NCBI GenBank assembly: GCA_030447275.1
Contig: JAUJPF010000016.1
Location: 1-64,000, forward strand
Reading direction: 5' to 3'
Origin: Solirubrobacteraceae bacterium
Lineage (GTDB): Bacteria; Actinomycetota; Thermoleophilia; Solirubrobacterales; Solirubrobacteraceae
Length of the DNA stretch: 64,000 nucleotides
Shown here: positions 1-10,538 of the stretch, piece by piece
Numbering within the stretch: position 1 is the first letter of the stretch
Layout: each line of letters starts with the position of its first letter
Made by a program: the position numbers and the translations under genes
The notes under the pieces: generated by a model
Seen by the model: the letters and a program-made list of their open reading frames with translations, nothing else
The model's database searches: none
What the model was told of the DNA's origin: nothing

Positions 1-849
1 GCCGGAGCTCGACACCGAGACGCCGCCCCCGCTCGCGCAGCGCGCGGACGAGACCGGCGTCGCCGTGGTGCCGTAGTTGACGCCGAACGTCAGGCCGTCG
101 GGCATCGCGCCCTCGGCCGTCGTCGCGGCCCCGGTGCGCGGGTGGCGGCACACGGCCTGCGTGAACGTTCGGCGCTCGACGGGCGCCGTCAGGGCGGACT
201 CGGCCACGACGCCGCGCGCGGTCACCTCGACCTTCAGCGTCGCGCCCGCGTCGTCGCCTGTCGCCCGATACGTGCGCTCGGTCTCGCCGGGGACGGCGGC
301 ACACGACGCCGCGCAGCGCAGCCACCGGCGCTCGAGCGCCGGCGAGCCGGTCCAGGTGCCGTCCGTCGCGGTGAGCAGGCCGCCGACCACGGCCGCGCCC
401 TCGACGCTCGGCGGGGACGTCGCGACCGGCGGCGGCGCGGGCTCGACCGGCGCGGTGGCGAGCGACTCCGCGGCGGTGCTCCCGCCGGCGTTCGTCGCCG
501 TGACGCGGACGCGCATCGCGTGGCCGACGTCGTCGGCGGTGAGGACGCGGGTCGCGCCCGCGGCGGCCACGGTGCAGCCGTCGCCGCCGGGGTCGCAGCG
601 CAGCCACTGGAGCCTGTAGCTCTGCGGCGCGCGCGCCCAGCTCCCCGTCGTCGCGCTGAGCGTCGCGTCCTCGTGCGGCTCGCCGCTCACCACGGGCGCC
701 GAGAGCAGGCGCGGCGGGAACACGGCGGCGGCGGCGAAGGTGCCGGGCGCCGGGCGCACCGCGCTCCTGAAGGACGAGGAGACGGGGTCGATCGTGCCGA
801 TGGCCGCGGCGGCGAGCAGCAGCGCGGCGAGCGGGCGGGCCGCGGTCAC
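1..849 (-). CDS. Secreted repeat protein with Ig-like segments (partial, runs off window start); N-terminus resembles camelysin/TasA-like proteins
   Basis: Minus-strand translation from GTG at 849: VTAARPLAALLLAAAAIGTIDPVSSSFRSAVRPAPGTFAAAAVFPPRLLS..., two repeated segments (W.RC...C.AV/TVA); GTGA overlap with upstream signal peptidase stop. Confidence 0.6.
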   Translation of the reverse strand, partial: MTAARPLAALLLAAAAIGTIDPVSSSFRSAVRPAPGTFAAAAVFPPRLLSAPVVSGEPHEDATLSATTGSWARAPQSYRLQWLRCDPGGDGCTVAAAGATRVLTADDVGHAMRVRVTATNAGGSTAAESLATAPVEPAPPPVATSPPSVEGAAVVGGLLTATDGTWTGSPALERRWLRCAASCAAVPGETERTYRATGDDAGATLKVEVTARGVVAESALTAPVERRTFTQAVCRHPRTGAATTAEGAMPDGLTFGVNYGTTATPVSSARCASGGGVSVSSSG

Positions 850-1322
850 GCCGACCAGATCCTGCGCAGCCCGAGCCCGGCGAGCAGCGCGCCGCTGAGG
901 ACCGCGATCGCCACGAGCGGCGGCCCCTGGAGCGCGCGCACGGCGCGGCCGGCGAACGGCAGCCGGACGCCGGCGTAGCGCCCCAGGTCGCCGGCCGCGT
1001 CGATCGCCCACGTCTCCGAGTCCGCGTTCGCGTCGCCGCGCGTCGTGAACGCGAGCCGCCCGAGCGCCGCCGCGCGCACGCGCTCGACGCGGTGCAGCAC
1101 GACGACGCCGCGCTCCGGGTCGGCGAACGCGACGACGTCCCCCGGCCGCGCGTCGCGGGCGGCGATCCGGTCGAGCCACACGACGTCGCCGGCGCGCAGC
1201 GCGGGGCGCATCGAGTCCGACAGCTCGACGTGCGGCGCCACCCCCGCCGCCGCCGCGAGCGCGACGGCGATCGCGGCGGCGACGAGCAGGACGAGCGGCG
1301 CGGTGGCGAGACGGGCGCGCAT
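846..1322 (-). CDS. SipW-like signal peptidase I (S26 family)
   Basis: SDSMRPALRAGDVVWLDRI (Ser motif), RPGDVVAF, TRGDAN motifs; N- and C-terminal TM segments. Confidence 0.8.
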   Translation of the reverse strand: MRARLATAPLVLLVAAAIAVALAAAAGVAPHVELSDSMRPALRAGDVVWLDRIAARDARPGDVVAFADPERGVVVLHRVERVRAAALGRLAFTTRGDANADSETWAIDAAGDLGRYAGVRLPFAGRAVRALQGPPLVAIAVLSGALLAGLGLRRIWSA

Positions 1323-1334
1323 CCGACGCGGCGG

Positions 1335-1925
1335 TTAGACGCTGTGCGCCTCGAAGACGAGCTCGTGCGTCGTCGACCCGCCCTGCGCCTGGTCGGAGTC
1401 GGCGAGCTCGACGTCGATCCGGTAGGCGGCGGACTCGCCGTCGGTCCACGCGGGGTCGGGATCGGGGACGCCGCCGGCGTAGTTCTGCGGCAGGCGCGAC
1501 ATCGGGGCGTGGAAGAGCGGGTCGCCCGCATCGGCCACGAAGCCCGCGCAGCCGCCGCCGGCCGGCGGGGCGCCCGAGAACGTGCCGCGGGTGATCGTCA
1601 CCACGAGCGCCTCCTCGAGCCCGCCCTGCGAGACCCCGTGCAGACGGACAACCGACGCGAGGCCGCCGGTCGACGCGTACGAGACGGCGATGCAGCGGCT
1701 GCCGACGGGGCCGGGCTGGAGGCCGCTGAACGAGAAGAGCGCCGACTCGCTGTCGGCGCTTCCGCTCAGCGTGATGGTCCCCGCCTCGAACGTGTTGCCG
1801 GCGCTGCGCACCGTGCTCGTGAACGCGGAGTGGACGACGGCCGACACCGCCGCGAGCAGCAGCCCGACGAGGGCGACGGAGGCGAGCAGCCGGGACCGGA
1901 CGGACAGGGGACGACGGGCGCGCAT
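1335..1925 (-). CDS. TasA/camelysin-like SipW-dependent surface protein
   Basis: MRARRPLSVRSRLLASVALVGLLLAAVSAVVHSAFTSTVRSAGNTFEAGTITLS; adjacent to SipW-like peptidase. Confidence 0.6.
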   Translation of the reverse strand: MRARRPLSVRSRLLASVALVGLLLAAVSAVVHSAFTSTVRSAGNTFEAGTITLSGSADSESALFSFSGLQPGPVGSRCIAVSYASTGGLASVVRLHGVSQGGLEEALVVTITRGTFSGAPPAGGGCAGFVADAGDPLFHAPMSRLPQNYAGGVPDPDPAWTDGESAAYRIDVELADSDQAQGGSTTHELVFEAHSV

Positions 1926-2063
1926 GGCGGCGCCTCCTTGACAGGTGGGGGAACGGGGGAGGAGCCGGCGACGGGGAACGCCTTCGCCGCCGCCGGCCTG
2001 GAACACTCAACACCAACTGATCGTGCAACACCAGTCGGTCGTCCGTCCAGGTAGTTGGACTCC

Positions 2064-2903
2064 TTACCAGCGTGCGGAGTGGCGCTCCATCACGCCGAAG
2101 CCCCCGACCAGCTCCAGTCCGCCCTCGAGCGTGCCCGCGAACATCCCGAACGGCTGCACGTAGTCGCTGCGGAAGAGGCGCAGGTCGTCGGTGCGTGCGC
2201 GGGCGGCCTCGTGGGCGAAGCGCAGCGCGGAGCCGTCGGCGAACGTCACCGCGCCGAGGTCGCGCGCGAACGCGACCGGCGCGCACTCGGCGGGCTCGCC
2301 GTCGACCCAGATCGTCCGCTCGCTGCCCACCGGCGCGTCGTGGACGCCGGTGACGAGGTTCCACGCCGCCGCCCGCCCGTCGCCGAGGCGGCCGACGCCG
2401 GCCGACCACTCCCACTCGGTCTCGCGGGCGTGGTACCCGGCGCTCTCGTCGACGCAGCCCGCCTCGTCGACGGCGATGGCCTCGCCGTCGAGGACGACGC
2501 GGCCGCGCACGCGCACCCCGCCCTGCTTGCGCGTCCAGATCCACGCCCGCCCGTGGGACGACGCGGTTTCCACGGCCGCGCCGGGCGTGACGACGAGGTC
2601 GGCGGAGACCCCGCCGTCGCGGACGATCACGCGCCCGTCCGCCGGCAGCGAGACGAACCGCAGCGGGCGCGCGAGGCGCGTGCGCTCGCGCAGCGTCCGG
2701 CTGCGCCGGTCCCACACCGCCCAGAACGTCTGCGGCAGCGGGCCGATCCACACGACCCCGGCGCAGAGCATGAGCCGCTCCCCGAAGACGCCGACGTAGC
2801 GCCAGCGCTTCAGCGGCCGCCCGCGCTGCGCGAGCGCCATCCGGGCGGGGGGCACGACGAGCCCGGCCGGACGGTCCTCGCCGGTGCCGCGGTATGGAAG
2901 CAC
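2064..2903 (-). CDS. DUF2804-like protein
   Basis: GTG start at 2903; RRWxYVG-type opening, GRAWIWTRKQGGVRVRG, WNLVTGVHDAP, QPFGMFAGTLEGGLELVGGFGVMERHSARW. Confidence 0.6.
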   Translation of the reverse strand: MLPYRGTGEDRPAGLVVPPARMALAQRGRPLKRWRYVGVFGERLMLCAGVVWIGPLPQTFWAVWDRRSRTLRERTRLARPLRFVSLPADGRVIVRDGGVSADLVVTPGAAVETASSHGRAWIWTRKQGGVRVRGRVVLDGEAIAVDEAGCVDESAGYHARETEWEWSAGVGRLGDGRAAAWNLVTGVHDAPVGSERTIWVDGEPAECAPVAFARDLGAVTFADGSALRFAHEAARARTDDLRLFRSDYVQPFGMFAGTLEGGLELVGGFGVMERHSARW

Positions 2904-2927
2904 CGCGCGGACGGTACCGTTCGCGCC

Positions 2928-3737
2928 ATGCGCGCCGCCGCCGTGCAGATGACCTCCACCGACGATCTCGACCGCAACCTCGAGACGGCCGACCGCCTGA
3001 CCCGCGCCGCGGCGCGGGACGGGGCCGGCCTCGTCGTCCTGCCCGAGAAGTGGCCCGCGCTCGGCCCGGCCGAGATCATCGCCGCCGGCGCGCAGGACCT
3101 CGACGACGGCCCCGCGGTCGTCTGGGCGCGCCGCGCCGCGCGCGAGCTGGGCATCGACCTCGTCGCAGGGTCGGTCGCGATCCGCGCCGGCGACCGGCTG
3201 CGCAACACGGCGATCCACGTCGGCCCCGACGGCGAGATCCGCGCGACGTACACGAAGCTCCCCCTGTTCGACGTCGAGGTCGACGGGCGCAGCTACCGCG
3301 AGTCCGAGCACGAGGATCCGGGTGACGAGGCCGTCACGACGACCGCCGCCGACGGCACCGAGATCGGGCTGAGCGTCTGCTACGACCTGCGCTTCCCGCT
3401 GCTCTACGAGGCGCTCGCGCGGGAGGGCGCGACGCTCTTCGCGGTGCCGAGCGCGTTCACGCTGCCGACGACGTTCGCCCACTGGGACGTCCTCCTGCGC
3501 GCGCGGGCGATCGAGCAGCAGGCGTTCGTCGTCGCCGCCAACCAGGTCGGCGAGCACCCCGGCGGCATGCGCAGCGGCGGGCGCAGCGCGATCGTCGACC
3601 CGTGGGGCGTCGTGCTCGCGACGGCGCCCGACTCAGAGACGCACGTGGTGGCCGACCTCGACGACGCCGCGCAGGAGCGCGTGCGCGCCACGCTTCCCGC
3701 GCTGACGCACCGGCGCGAGTGGGGGGCAAGGGTCTGA
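2928..3737 (+). CDS. Carbon-nitrogen hydrolase (nitrilase superfamily)
   Basis: MRAAAVQMTSTDDLDRNLETADRL, LVVLPEKW, YTKLPLFDV, GLSVCYDLRFP (Glu-Lys-Cys triad). Confidence 0.88.
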   Translation: MRAAAVQMTSTDDLDRNLETADRLTRAAARDGAGLVVLPEKWPALGPAEIIAAGAQDLDDGPAVVWARRAARELGIDLVAGSVAIRAGDRLRNTAIHVGPDGEIRATYTKLPLFDVEVDGRSYRESEHEDPGDEAVTTTAADGTEIGLSVCYDLRFPLLYEALAREGATLFAVPSAFTLPTTFAHWDVLLRARAIEQQAFVVAANQVGEHPGGMRSGGRSAIVDPWGVVLATAPDSETHVVADLDDAAQERVRATLPALTHRREWGARV

Positions 3738-4351
3738 TGGCTCGGACGACCGCCGCCGACAAGCGCCGCATCATCCTCGACGCCGCCGTGCGCGTCTTCG
3801 CGCGGCAGGGGTTCCACAGCGCGCGCGTCTCGGACATCGCCGACGACGCCGGCGTCGCCTACGGCCTCGTCTACCACTACTTCGGGTCGAAGGACGAGGT
3901 CCTCGACACGCTGTTCCTCGATCGCTGGAACCTGCTGCTCGACGCGATCCGCGAGGTGGACGACGGCGACGCGGCACCGCGCGACAAGCTCTTCGCGATC
4001 ACGTCGTTCATCGTCGACTCCTACCGGCACGACCCGGACGTGATGAAGGTGATCATCGTCGAGGTCACCCGGGCGGCCAACAGCTTCGGCCGCAAGCACC
4101 TCGGCAAGATCCAAGAGGCGTTCGACCTCATCGCGGCGATCGTCGACGACGGCCAACGCGCCGGGACGTTCCGCGGCGAGATCACCCCGCAGTTCGCGGC
4201 GATGGCGTTCTACGGGGCGATCGAGCAGGTGCTCACCGGCTGGATCTTCGACGTCCTGCCCCGCGGCGAAGCGGAGTTCGAGGAGGCCAAGGCGTTCGTC
4301 GTCGAAACCATCCTCGGCGGGCTCGAGGCGCCTGCGGCGACGACGATCTGA
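3737..4351 (+). CDS. TetR/AcrR family transcriptional regulator
   Basis: RIILDAAVRVFARQGFHSARVSDIADDAGVAYGLVYHYFGSKDEVLDTLF helix-turn-helix; TGATG overlap with nitrilase stop. Confidence 0.88.
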   Translation: MARTTAADKRRIILDAAVRVFARQGFHSARVSDIADDAGVAYGLVYHYFGSKDEVLDTLFLDRWNLLLDAIREVDDGDAAPRDKLFAITSFIVDSYRHDPDVMKVIIVEVTRAANSFGRKHLGKIQEAFDLIAAIVDDGQRAGTFRGEITPQFAAMAFYGAIEQVLTGWIFDVLPRGEAEFEEAKAFVVETILGGLEAPAATTI

Positions 4352-4364
4352 TTAAGTCCCCCGC

Positions 4365-4499
4365 GTGGACAACGATCTCGTCAAGCGCCTCGCCTGGTCC
4401 GGGCTGCTCGCCGGCTTCGGCGCGGTGGCCAGCATGATCGTGACCCGGGCCGCCGCCGTGGTTTACCGGCGCATGTTCGGGGAAGACCCGCCCGAGTGA
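4365..4499 (+). CDS. Small single-TM protein (44 aa)
   Basis: GTG start, VDNDLVKRLAWSGLLAGFGAVASMIVTRAAAVVYRRMFGEDPPE; GTGA overlap with next ORF; not in the ORF track (short). Confidence 0.5.
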   Translation: MDNDLVKRLAWSGLLAGFGAVASMIVTRAAAVVYRRMFGEDPPE

Positions 4500-4744
4500 G
4501 CGCCGAGACCGACACCCCCGGAGGGGCGATCTCCGCCGAGCAGGCCGCGCAGGGCGGCCCCGCTCCGGCCGACCCCCAGCCGTCGCCGACCGTCTCCCAC
4601 GCCGAGCAGACCTCCTCCCGCCCGCCGGGCACGGCTGAGCCGGAGGGCGGCGTCTCGGTCACCGAGCGCCCCGAGGCGCTCGTCGGCGCGGCGTTCGCCG
4701 GCGGCCTCGCCGTCGCCGTCCTGCTCAGGAAGATCGTCGGCTGA
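4496..4744 (+). CDS. Small Pro/Ala-rich protein with C-terminal TM
   Basis: ORF with GTG start; C-terminal AALVGAAFAGGLAVAVLLRKIVG-type helix; overlaps neighbours by 4 nt and 1 nt. Confidence 0.5.
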   Translation: MSAETDTPGGAISAEQAAQGGPAPADPQPSPTVSHAEQTSSRPPGTAEPEGGVSVTERPEALVGAAFAGGLAVAVLLRKIVG

Positions 4745-5154
4745 TGGCCTACTCGCCGCCCGACGACGACAAGACCCAGCCGCAGCGGCTCGGCCACACG
4801 GTCACCGAGATCTCCGAGAAGGCGTCGCTGCTCGTGCGCGAGGAGATCGAGCTCGCGAAGGCCGAGGTCGGCCAGAAGGTCAAGGTGCTCGGCAAGGGCG
4901 CGGCGGTCGCCGCGGCCGCGGGGGTCTTCGCGGTGCTCGGCCTCATCTTCCTGCTGCACGCGCTCTCGTGGTTCTTCTACTGGCTGTGGTTCGACGACAT
5001 CTTCTGGGGCTACCTGATCACGACGGTGCTCCTGTTCGCGCTCGCCGCGATCGCCGGCTTCCTCGGGCTGCGGTGGATCAAGAAGGGCTCGCCGCCGACG
5101 CCGGCCATGGCGATCGACGAGGCCAAGCGCATCAAGGAGACCGTCAGCTCGTGA
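4744..5154 (+). CDS. Phage-holin-like/DUF1469 membrane protein
   Basis: EKASLLVREEIELAKAEVGQKVK followed by two TM helices. Confidence 0.7.
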   Translation: MAYSPPDDDKTQPQRLGHTVTEISEKASLLVREEIELAKAEVGQKVKVLGKGAAVAAAAGVFAVLGLIFLLHALSWFFYWLWFDDIFWGYLITTVLLFALAAIAGFLGLRWIKKGSPPTPAMAIDEAKRIKETVSS

Positions 5155-5384
5155 GCGGCACGACGCAGCGCTCGCCGGAGGAGATCCGGCGCGACATCGA
5201 GCAGCACCGCCGCGAGCTCGGCGACGCGGTCGACCGGCTGCGCGGCGAGGTCCAGCGCGCGACCGACTGGCGCTCGCAGCTCGCCCGCAACCAGCAGAAG
5301 ATCATGATCGGCGCCGCGGTGGCCGGGTTCGTGATCGGCGGCGGGATCGGCGTGATCCCGCGCATCTTCAAGCGCGGCAAGTAG
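5151..5384 (+). CDS. DUF3618 domain protein
   Basis: SPEEIRRDIEQHRRELGDAVDRLRGEV...TM; GTGA overlap. Confidence 0.75.
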   Translation: MSGTTQRSPEEIRRDIEQHRRELGDAVDRLRGEVQRATDWRSQLARNQQKIMIGAAVAGFVIGGGIGVIPRIFKRGK

Positions 5385-5387
5385 CGG

Positions 5388-6512
5388 TCAAGCAGGCGAC
5401 GCGCCGGTCGGCGGCGGGTCGAGCCGGGCCGGGATCGTCGTCGACGCCGTGCTGCGGGCCTGCTCGCTGCGCTCGCGCTCCTCGCGCCGCCACGCCCACC
5501 ACTCGCGGACGACGATCTGGATCGACGCCGCGACGGGGATCGCCACGAGCGCGCCGAGCACCCCGAGCAGCGCGCTGCCGAACAGCACCGCCACGAGCAC
5601 GATGAACGGCTGGACGTCGACGGTCCGCTTCTGGATCTGCGGCTGGACGAGGTTGTTCTCGAGCTGCTGGTAGAGGATCGCCCAGATCGTCCACACGACC
5701 GTGTCGGTGGGGAAGTCGTTGAAGAGCGTGACGATCCCGATGATCACCGCGGCGATGGTCGCGCCGATGAGCGGGATCAGCGAGAGGAAGCCGGCGAGCA
5801 CGGCGAGCGGACCCGAGAACGGCACGTTCAGGATCGACAGGACGATGAACGTCAGCGTGCCCGCGATCAGCGCGATCGCGCCCGCGCCGGCCACGTAGCC
5901 TGCGACGGCGTGCGCGATCCGGTCCATCACGCGGGCCATCCGGTCGGCGCGGTCCGGCGCCATCAACCCGAGCGCGCCCTTCCGCCACCGCGGCCCGCTG
6001 CCGAGCATGAACGCCGTGAGGACGAGGATCGTCACCGCCGCGAAGATCGAGTTCACGAGGCCGAGGCCGATGTCGCCGAGGATCCCCGCCGCGTCGCCGA
6101 CCCGGCCCGGCAGCTTCGCCGCCTCCTCCTGGATGCGCCCGGTGATGTCGTAGTCCTGGTCGATCTCGCGCAGCCGCTTGTTCTCGGAGACGAACTCGCG
6201 CAGGTCGGTCGCGTAGCCCGGCACGTCGCGCGCGAGGTCGTCGACCTGCGTGACGATCGGCGGCACGATGATCAGCGCGAGCAGGATCGGGATCGCGAGC
6301 AGCCCGAGGTAGACGAGCGCGATCGCGAAGCCGCGCCGCATCCGCCGCTCGAGGATGTGCACGGGCGCGGCGAGCGCGAGGGCGAGGAACCCCGCGATGA
6401 GGACCCACCCGATCGGCTGGCGCAGCAGGTAGATCAGGTACAGCGACAGGACGACGCCGACGACCACCAGCACGGCCTGGAAGACGAGTCGGGGAGTCGA
6501 GACGTGGCGCAC
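5388..6512 (-). CDS. AI-2E family transporter (PerM/UPF0118)
   Basis: Multiple TM helices; LSLIPLIGATIAAVIIGIVTL...YQQLENNLVQPQIQKRTVDVQPFIVLVAVLFG. Confidence 0.85.
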   Translation of the reverse strand: MRHVSTPRLVFQAVLVVVGVVLSLYLIYLLRQPIGWVLIAGFLALALAAPVHILERRMRRGFAIALVYLGLLAIPILLALIIVPPIVTQVDDLARDVPGYATDLREFVSENKRLREIDQDYDITGRIQEEAAKLPGRVGDAAGILGDIGLGLVNSIFAAVTILVLTAFMLGSGPRWRKGALGLMAPDRADRMARVMDRIAHAVAGYVAGAGAIALIAGTLTFIVLSILNVPFSGPLAVLAGFLSLIPLIGATIAAVIIGIVTLFNDFPTDTVVWTIWAILYQQLENNLVQPQIQKRTVDVQPFIVLVAVLFGSALLGVLGALVAIPVAASIQIVVREWWAWRREERERSEQARSTASTTIPARLDPPPTGASPA

Positions 6513-6543
6513 GCGCCCGGACTCTGACCGGCGTGGCGGACGG

Positions 6544-7407
6544 CTACCGCAGGAAGTGGGCGGGGAGCCCGCCGACCCCGAGCAGGCCCGGTCCGACGTG
6601 CGCGCCGATCACCGGGCCGACCTCCGAGATGCACGTCGGCTCGGTGCCGAAGATCTCGCGCCCGCGGTCGACCAGCCGCTCCGCTTGGTCGCGCGCCTGG
6701 ATGTGCTGGATGATCCACGCGTCGGCGCCGTCGGACGCGCGCGAGCGCATGTAGTCGACCATCCGCTCGAACGCCTTGCCGGACGTCCGGACGCGCTCGA
6801 CCGGCGTGATCTCGGACTCGAGCGTGAGGATCGGCTTGATCTTCAGCGCGCCGCCGATCCACGCCTGCGCCGCGCCGATCCGCCCGCCGCGGCGCAGGTA
6901 CTCGGGCGTGTCGACGGCGAACCACACCTTGATCTCCTCGCGCGCCGCCCGCGCGTGGGCCGCCACCTCGCTGAGCCCGCCGCCCGAGCGCGCCTTCGCC
7001 GCCGCGGCCAGCGCCATGAACGCCAGCCCGCCGCACGCGCTCGCCGAGTCGAGCACCTGGATGCGGCCCGCGTGGCCGTTCTCCTCGAGCTGCGCCTTGG
7101 CCTGGAGGGCCGAGTCGTAGGTCCCGGAGATCCCGGCCGAGATGTGCAGCGACACCACGTCGTGCCCGGCCTCGAGCAGCGGCTCGAACACGGCGACGAA
7201 GTCGCCGATCGACGGCTGCGACGTCGTCGGCAGCTCCTTCGACATGCGCAGCCGCTCGTAGAACGCGTCGAAGTCCGGCATCGCCAGCTCGCGTTCCAGC
7301 TCCTCGCCCCAGCGCACGTAGAGGGAGACGAGGTGAAGATCGTGCTGCGCGACGACGTCGGCCGGCAGGTAGTGCGTCGTGTCGGTCACGACCGCGACAG
7401 GTGACAT
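6544..7407 (-). CDS. DegV family fatty-acid-binding protein
   Basis: VAVVTDTTHYLPADV, TTSQPSIGDFVAVFE, LHISAGISGTYDSA, GPVIGAHVGPGLLGV. Confidence 0.9.
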   Translation of the reverse strand: MSPVAVVTDTTHYLPADVVAQHDLHLVSLYVRWGEELERELAMPDFDAFYERLRMSKELPTTSQPSIGDFVAVFEPLLEAGHDVVSLHISAGISGTYDSALQAKAQLEENGHAGRIQVLDSASACGGLAFMALAAAAKARSGGGLSEVAAHARAAREEIKVWFAVDTPEYLRRGGRIGAAQAWIGGALKIKPILTLESEITPVERVRTSGKAFERMVDYMRSRASDGADAWIIQHIQARDQAERLVDRGREIFGTEPTCISEVGPVIGAHVGPGLLGVGGLPAHFLR

Positions 7408-7442
7408 GGACCCTCCCGGGCTGACCCTACACTCTCGGCTCC

Positions 7443-8506
<1,064 letters not shown>

Positions 8507-8507
<1 letters not shown>

Positions 8508-8758
8508 TGGCCACGCTCTACCGCTGCCGCACCCCGACGAACTGGCTGTGCCCGTGCGGGCGCGTCGCGCGCGAGCTGCGCAGGCACGGGGTCGAGGCCG
8601 AGGAGGTGCGCGTGGCCCGCCGCAAGGCCGACCGCGAGGAGGTCCAGGCGCTGTCGGGCCAGCGTCACGTGCCCGTCGCGGTGCTGGGCGGCGAGGCCAT
8701 CTGCGACTCGCGCCGGATCGTCGAGCACCTGCGGTGGCGCACGCAGGAGGACGCATGA
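8507..8758 (+). CDS. Glutaredoxin/thioredoxin-like small protein
   Basis: MATLYRCRTPTNWLCPCGRVARELRRHGVEAEEVRV...RHVPVAVLGGEAICDSRRIVEHL; ATGA overlaps. Confidence 0.65.
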
Positions 8759-10524
8759 CTACCGTGCGGGTCTTGCGCACACTCCTTACCGTCTCGCTGG
8801 CCCTCGCCCTCGCCGCCCCGGCCAGCGCTGCGGAGCCGATCATGCCGCTCTCGGAGGTGCGGAGCGGGATGCGCTGCACCGGCCTCTCCGTCGTCCGCGG
8901 CACCGACATCGCCCCGTTCGACGTCGAGGTCATCGACGTCGTCGCGGGCGACGACGCCGCGGCGTCGCCCCGCATCCTCATCCAGGTCTCCGGCCCCGCC
9001 GTCGACCGGACGGGGCTCGGCCCCGGGTTCTCGGGCTCGCCGATCATCTGCCGCAATCGCGAGGGGCGCGACGCCTACGCGGGCGCGATCTCCGAGAGCG
9101 TCGGCGAGTACGGCGGGAAGGTCGGCCTCGCCACGCCGATGGAGCTCGTGGTCGCGCAGCCGGTCGAGCCGCCGGTGGCCACCGCGCCCTCCCCGCGCGG
9201 CGCCCGCACGCTGGCCGCGCCGCTCACGCTCGCCGGCGTCTCGCCGCGCGTCGGCCGGGTGCTGTCGCGGCTCGCGGCCACCAGGGGCCGCGTCCTGCTC
9301 ACGTCGGCGGCCAGCCCTCGCGCCGCCTCGTTCGGAGTCCAGCAGCTGCGCCCCGGCTCCGCGATGGCCGCCGGGCTGTCGAGCGGGGACATCAACCTCG
9401 GCGCGGTGGGCACCGTCTCCTACGTCGACGGCGACCGCCTCTGGGCGTTCGGCCATCCGTTCGACGCCGCGGGCCGGCGCTCGCTGTTCCTCCAGGACGC
9501 CTACGTCTACACGGTCGTCAACAACCCGGTCGGGATCGAGGGCGTGAGCACGTACAAGCTCGCCGCGCCGGGCCACGACGTCGGGACGATCAGCGGCGAC
9601 GGGCTGTCGGCGGTCGCCGGCCGGCTCGGCGTCCTGCCCAACCGGTTCCCGATGCGGGTCATCGCCAACGACGGCGACACCGGGCGCTCGCGCGCGGTGC
9701 GTGCCGACGTCGCCGACGAGAACGCCTTCGGCCACCCGATGGGCCTGTCACCGCTGGCCCTCGTCGGCGCCGCGCTGACCGGGCAGGCCGCGACGACGAC
9801 GCTCGGCGAGATCCCGTCGCGCCAGAGCGGCGAGATGTGCGCGTGGTTCCGGCTGACGGGCGAGCGGAAGACGCTGAAGTTCTGCAACCGCTACGTGATG
9901 CGCGAGGACGGCTTCTCGGAGGGCGGCTCGCTCGGCGCGGGCGGGCCGATGGTCGCCGACCTCGCCGAGGCGGTCTCGCTCATCGACAGCTACGAGTTCG
10001 GCACGCTCGACATGGAGAGCGTCGACGTCAACCTCACGCTGCGGCGCGGGCTGCGCCAGGCGTACATGCTGCGGGCGAAGGCGCCGCGGGTCCTGCGCCG
10101 CGGCAGCACCGTGCGCGTGCGCGTGCTGATCCAGGTCGTGCGCGGCCAGCGGGCGTGGCGGACGGTGCGCGTGCGCGTCCCGCGGCTGATGCCGCGCGGG
10201 CCGCGGATCCTCACCCTGCGCGGGCCGGACACCGACGAGGGCGACCTGATCGAGCTCGACCTCGGCGAGCTGCTGTTCGGCCTCGAGGAGGGCGACAGCG
10301 CGGGGCCGCGCAGCGTGCAGAAGCTGCGCGAGGCGGTCGCCGGGATCGGGCGCTACGACGGCGTCGAGGCGAGCTTCGAGCCCATCGACATGGACGACGA
10401 GCTCGGCGACTTCGACGAGGAGCCGGGCGGCGCGGAGGGCATCGCCCGCCGCGCCCGCAAGGTGTTCCGGGATCCTGAGCTGCGCCTCAGCGGCGTCGTC
10501 CGCGTGCCGGTCCGCGTGAGGTAG
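8755..10524 (+). CDS. SpoIVB-like S55 family peptidase/secreted protein
   Basis: Signal peptide; EPIMPLSEVRSGMRCTGLSVVRGT; GPGFSGSPI catalytic-Ser-like motif; VDGDRLWAFGHPF. Confidence 0.7.
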   Translation: MTTVRVLRTLLTVSLALALAAPASAAEPIMPLSEVRSGMRCTGLSVVRGTDIAPFDVEVIDVVAGDDAAASPRILIQVSGPAVDRTGLGPGFSGSPIICRNREGRDAYAGAISESVGEYGGKVGLATPMELVVAQPVEPPVATAPSPRGARTLAAPLTLAGVSPRVGRVLSRLAATRGRVLLTSAASPRAASFGVQQLRPGSAMAAGLSSGDINLGAVGTVSYVDGDRLWAFGHPFDAAGRRSLFLQDAYVYTVVNNPVGIEGVSTYKLAAPGHDVGTISGDGLSAVAGRLGVLPNRFPMRVIANDGDTGRSRAVRADVADENAFGHPMGLSPLALVGAALTGQAATTTLGEIPSRQSGEMCAWFRLTGERKTLKFCNRYVMREDGFSEGGSLGAGGPMVADLAEAVSLIDSYEFGTLDMESVDVNLTLRRGLRQAYMLRAKAPRVLRRGSTVRVRVLIQVVRGQRAWRTVRVRVPRLMPRGPRILTLRGPDTDEGDLIELDLGELLFGLEEGDSAGPRSVQKLREAVAGIGRYDGVEASFEPIDMDDELGDFDEEPGGAEGIARRARKVFRDPELRLSGVVRVPVRVR

Positions 10525-10538
10525 CTCGGCCTCCGGCG

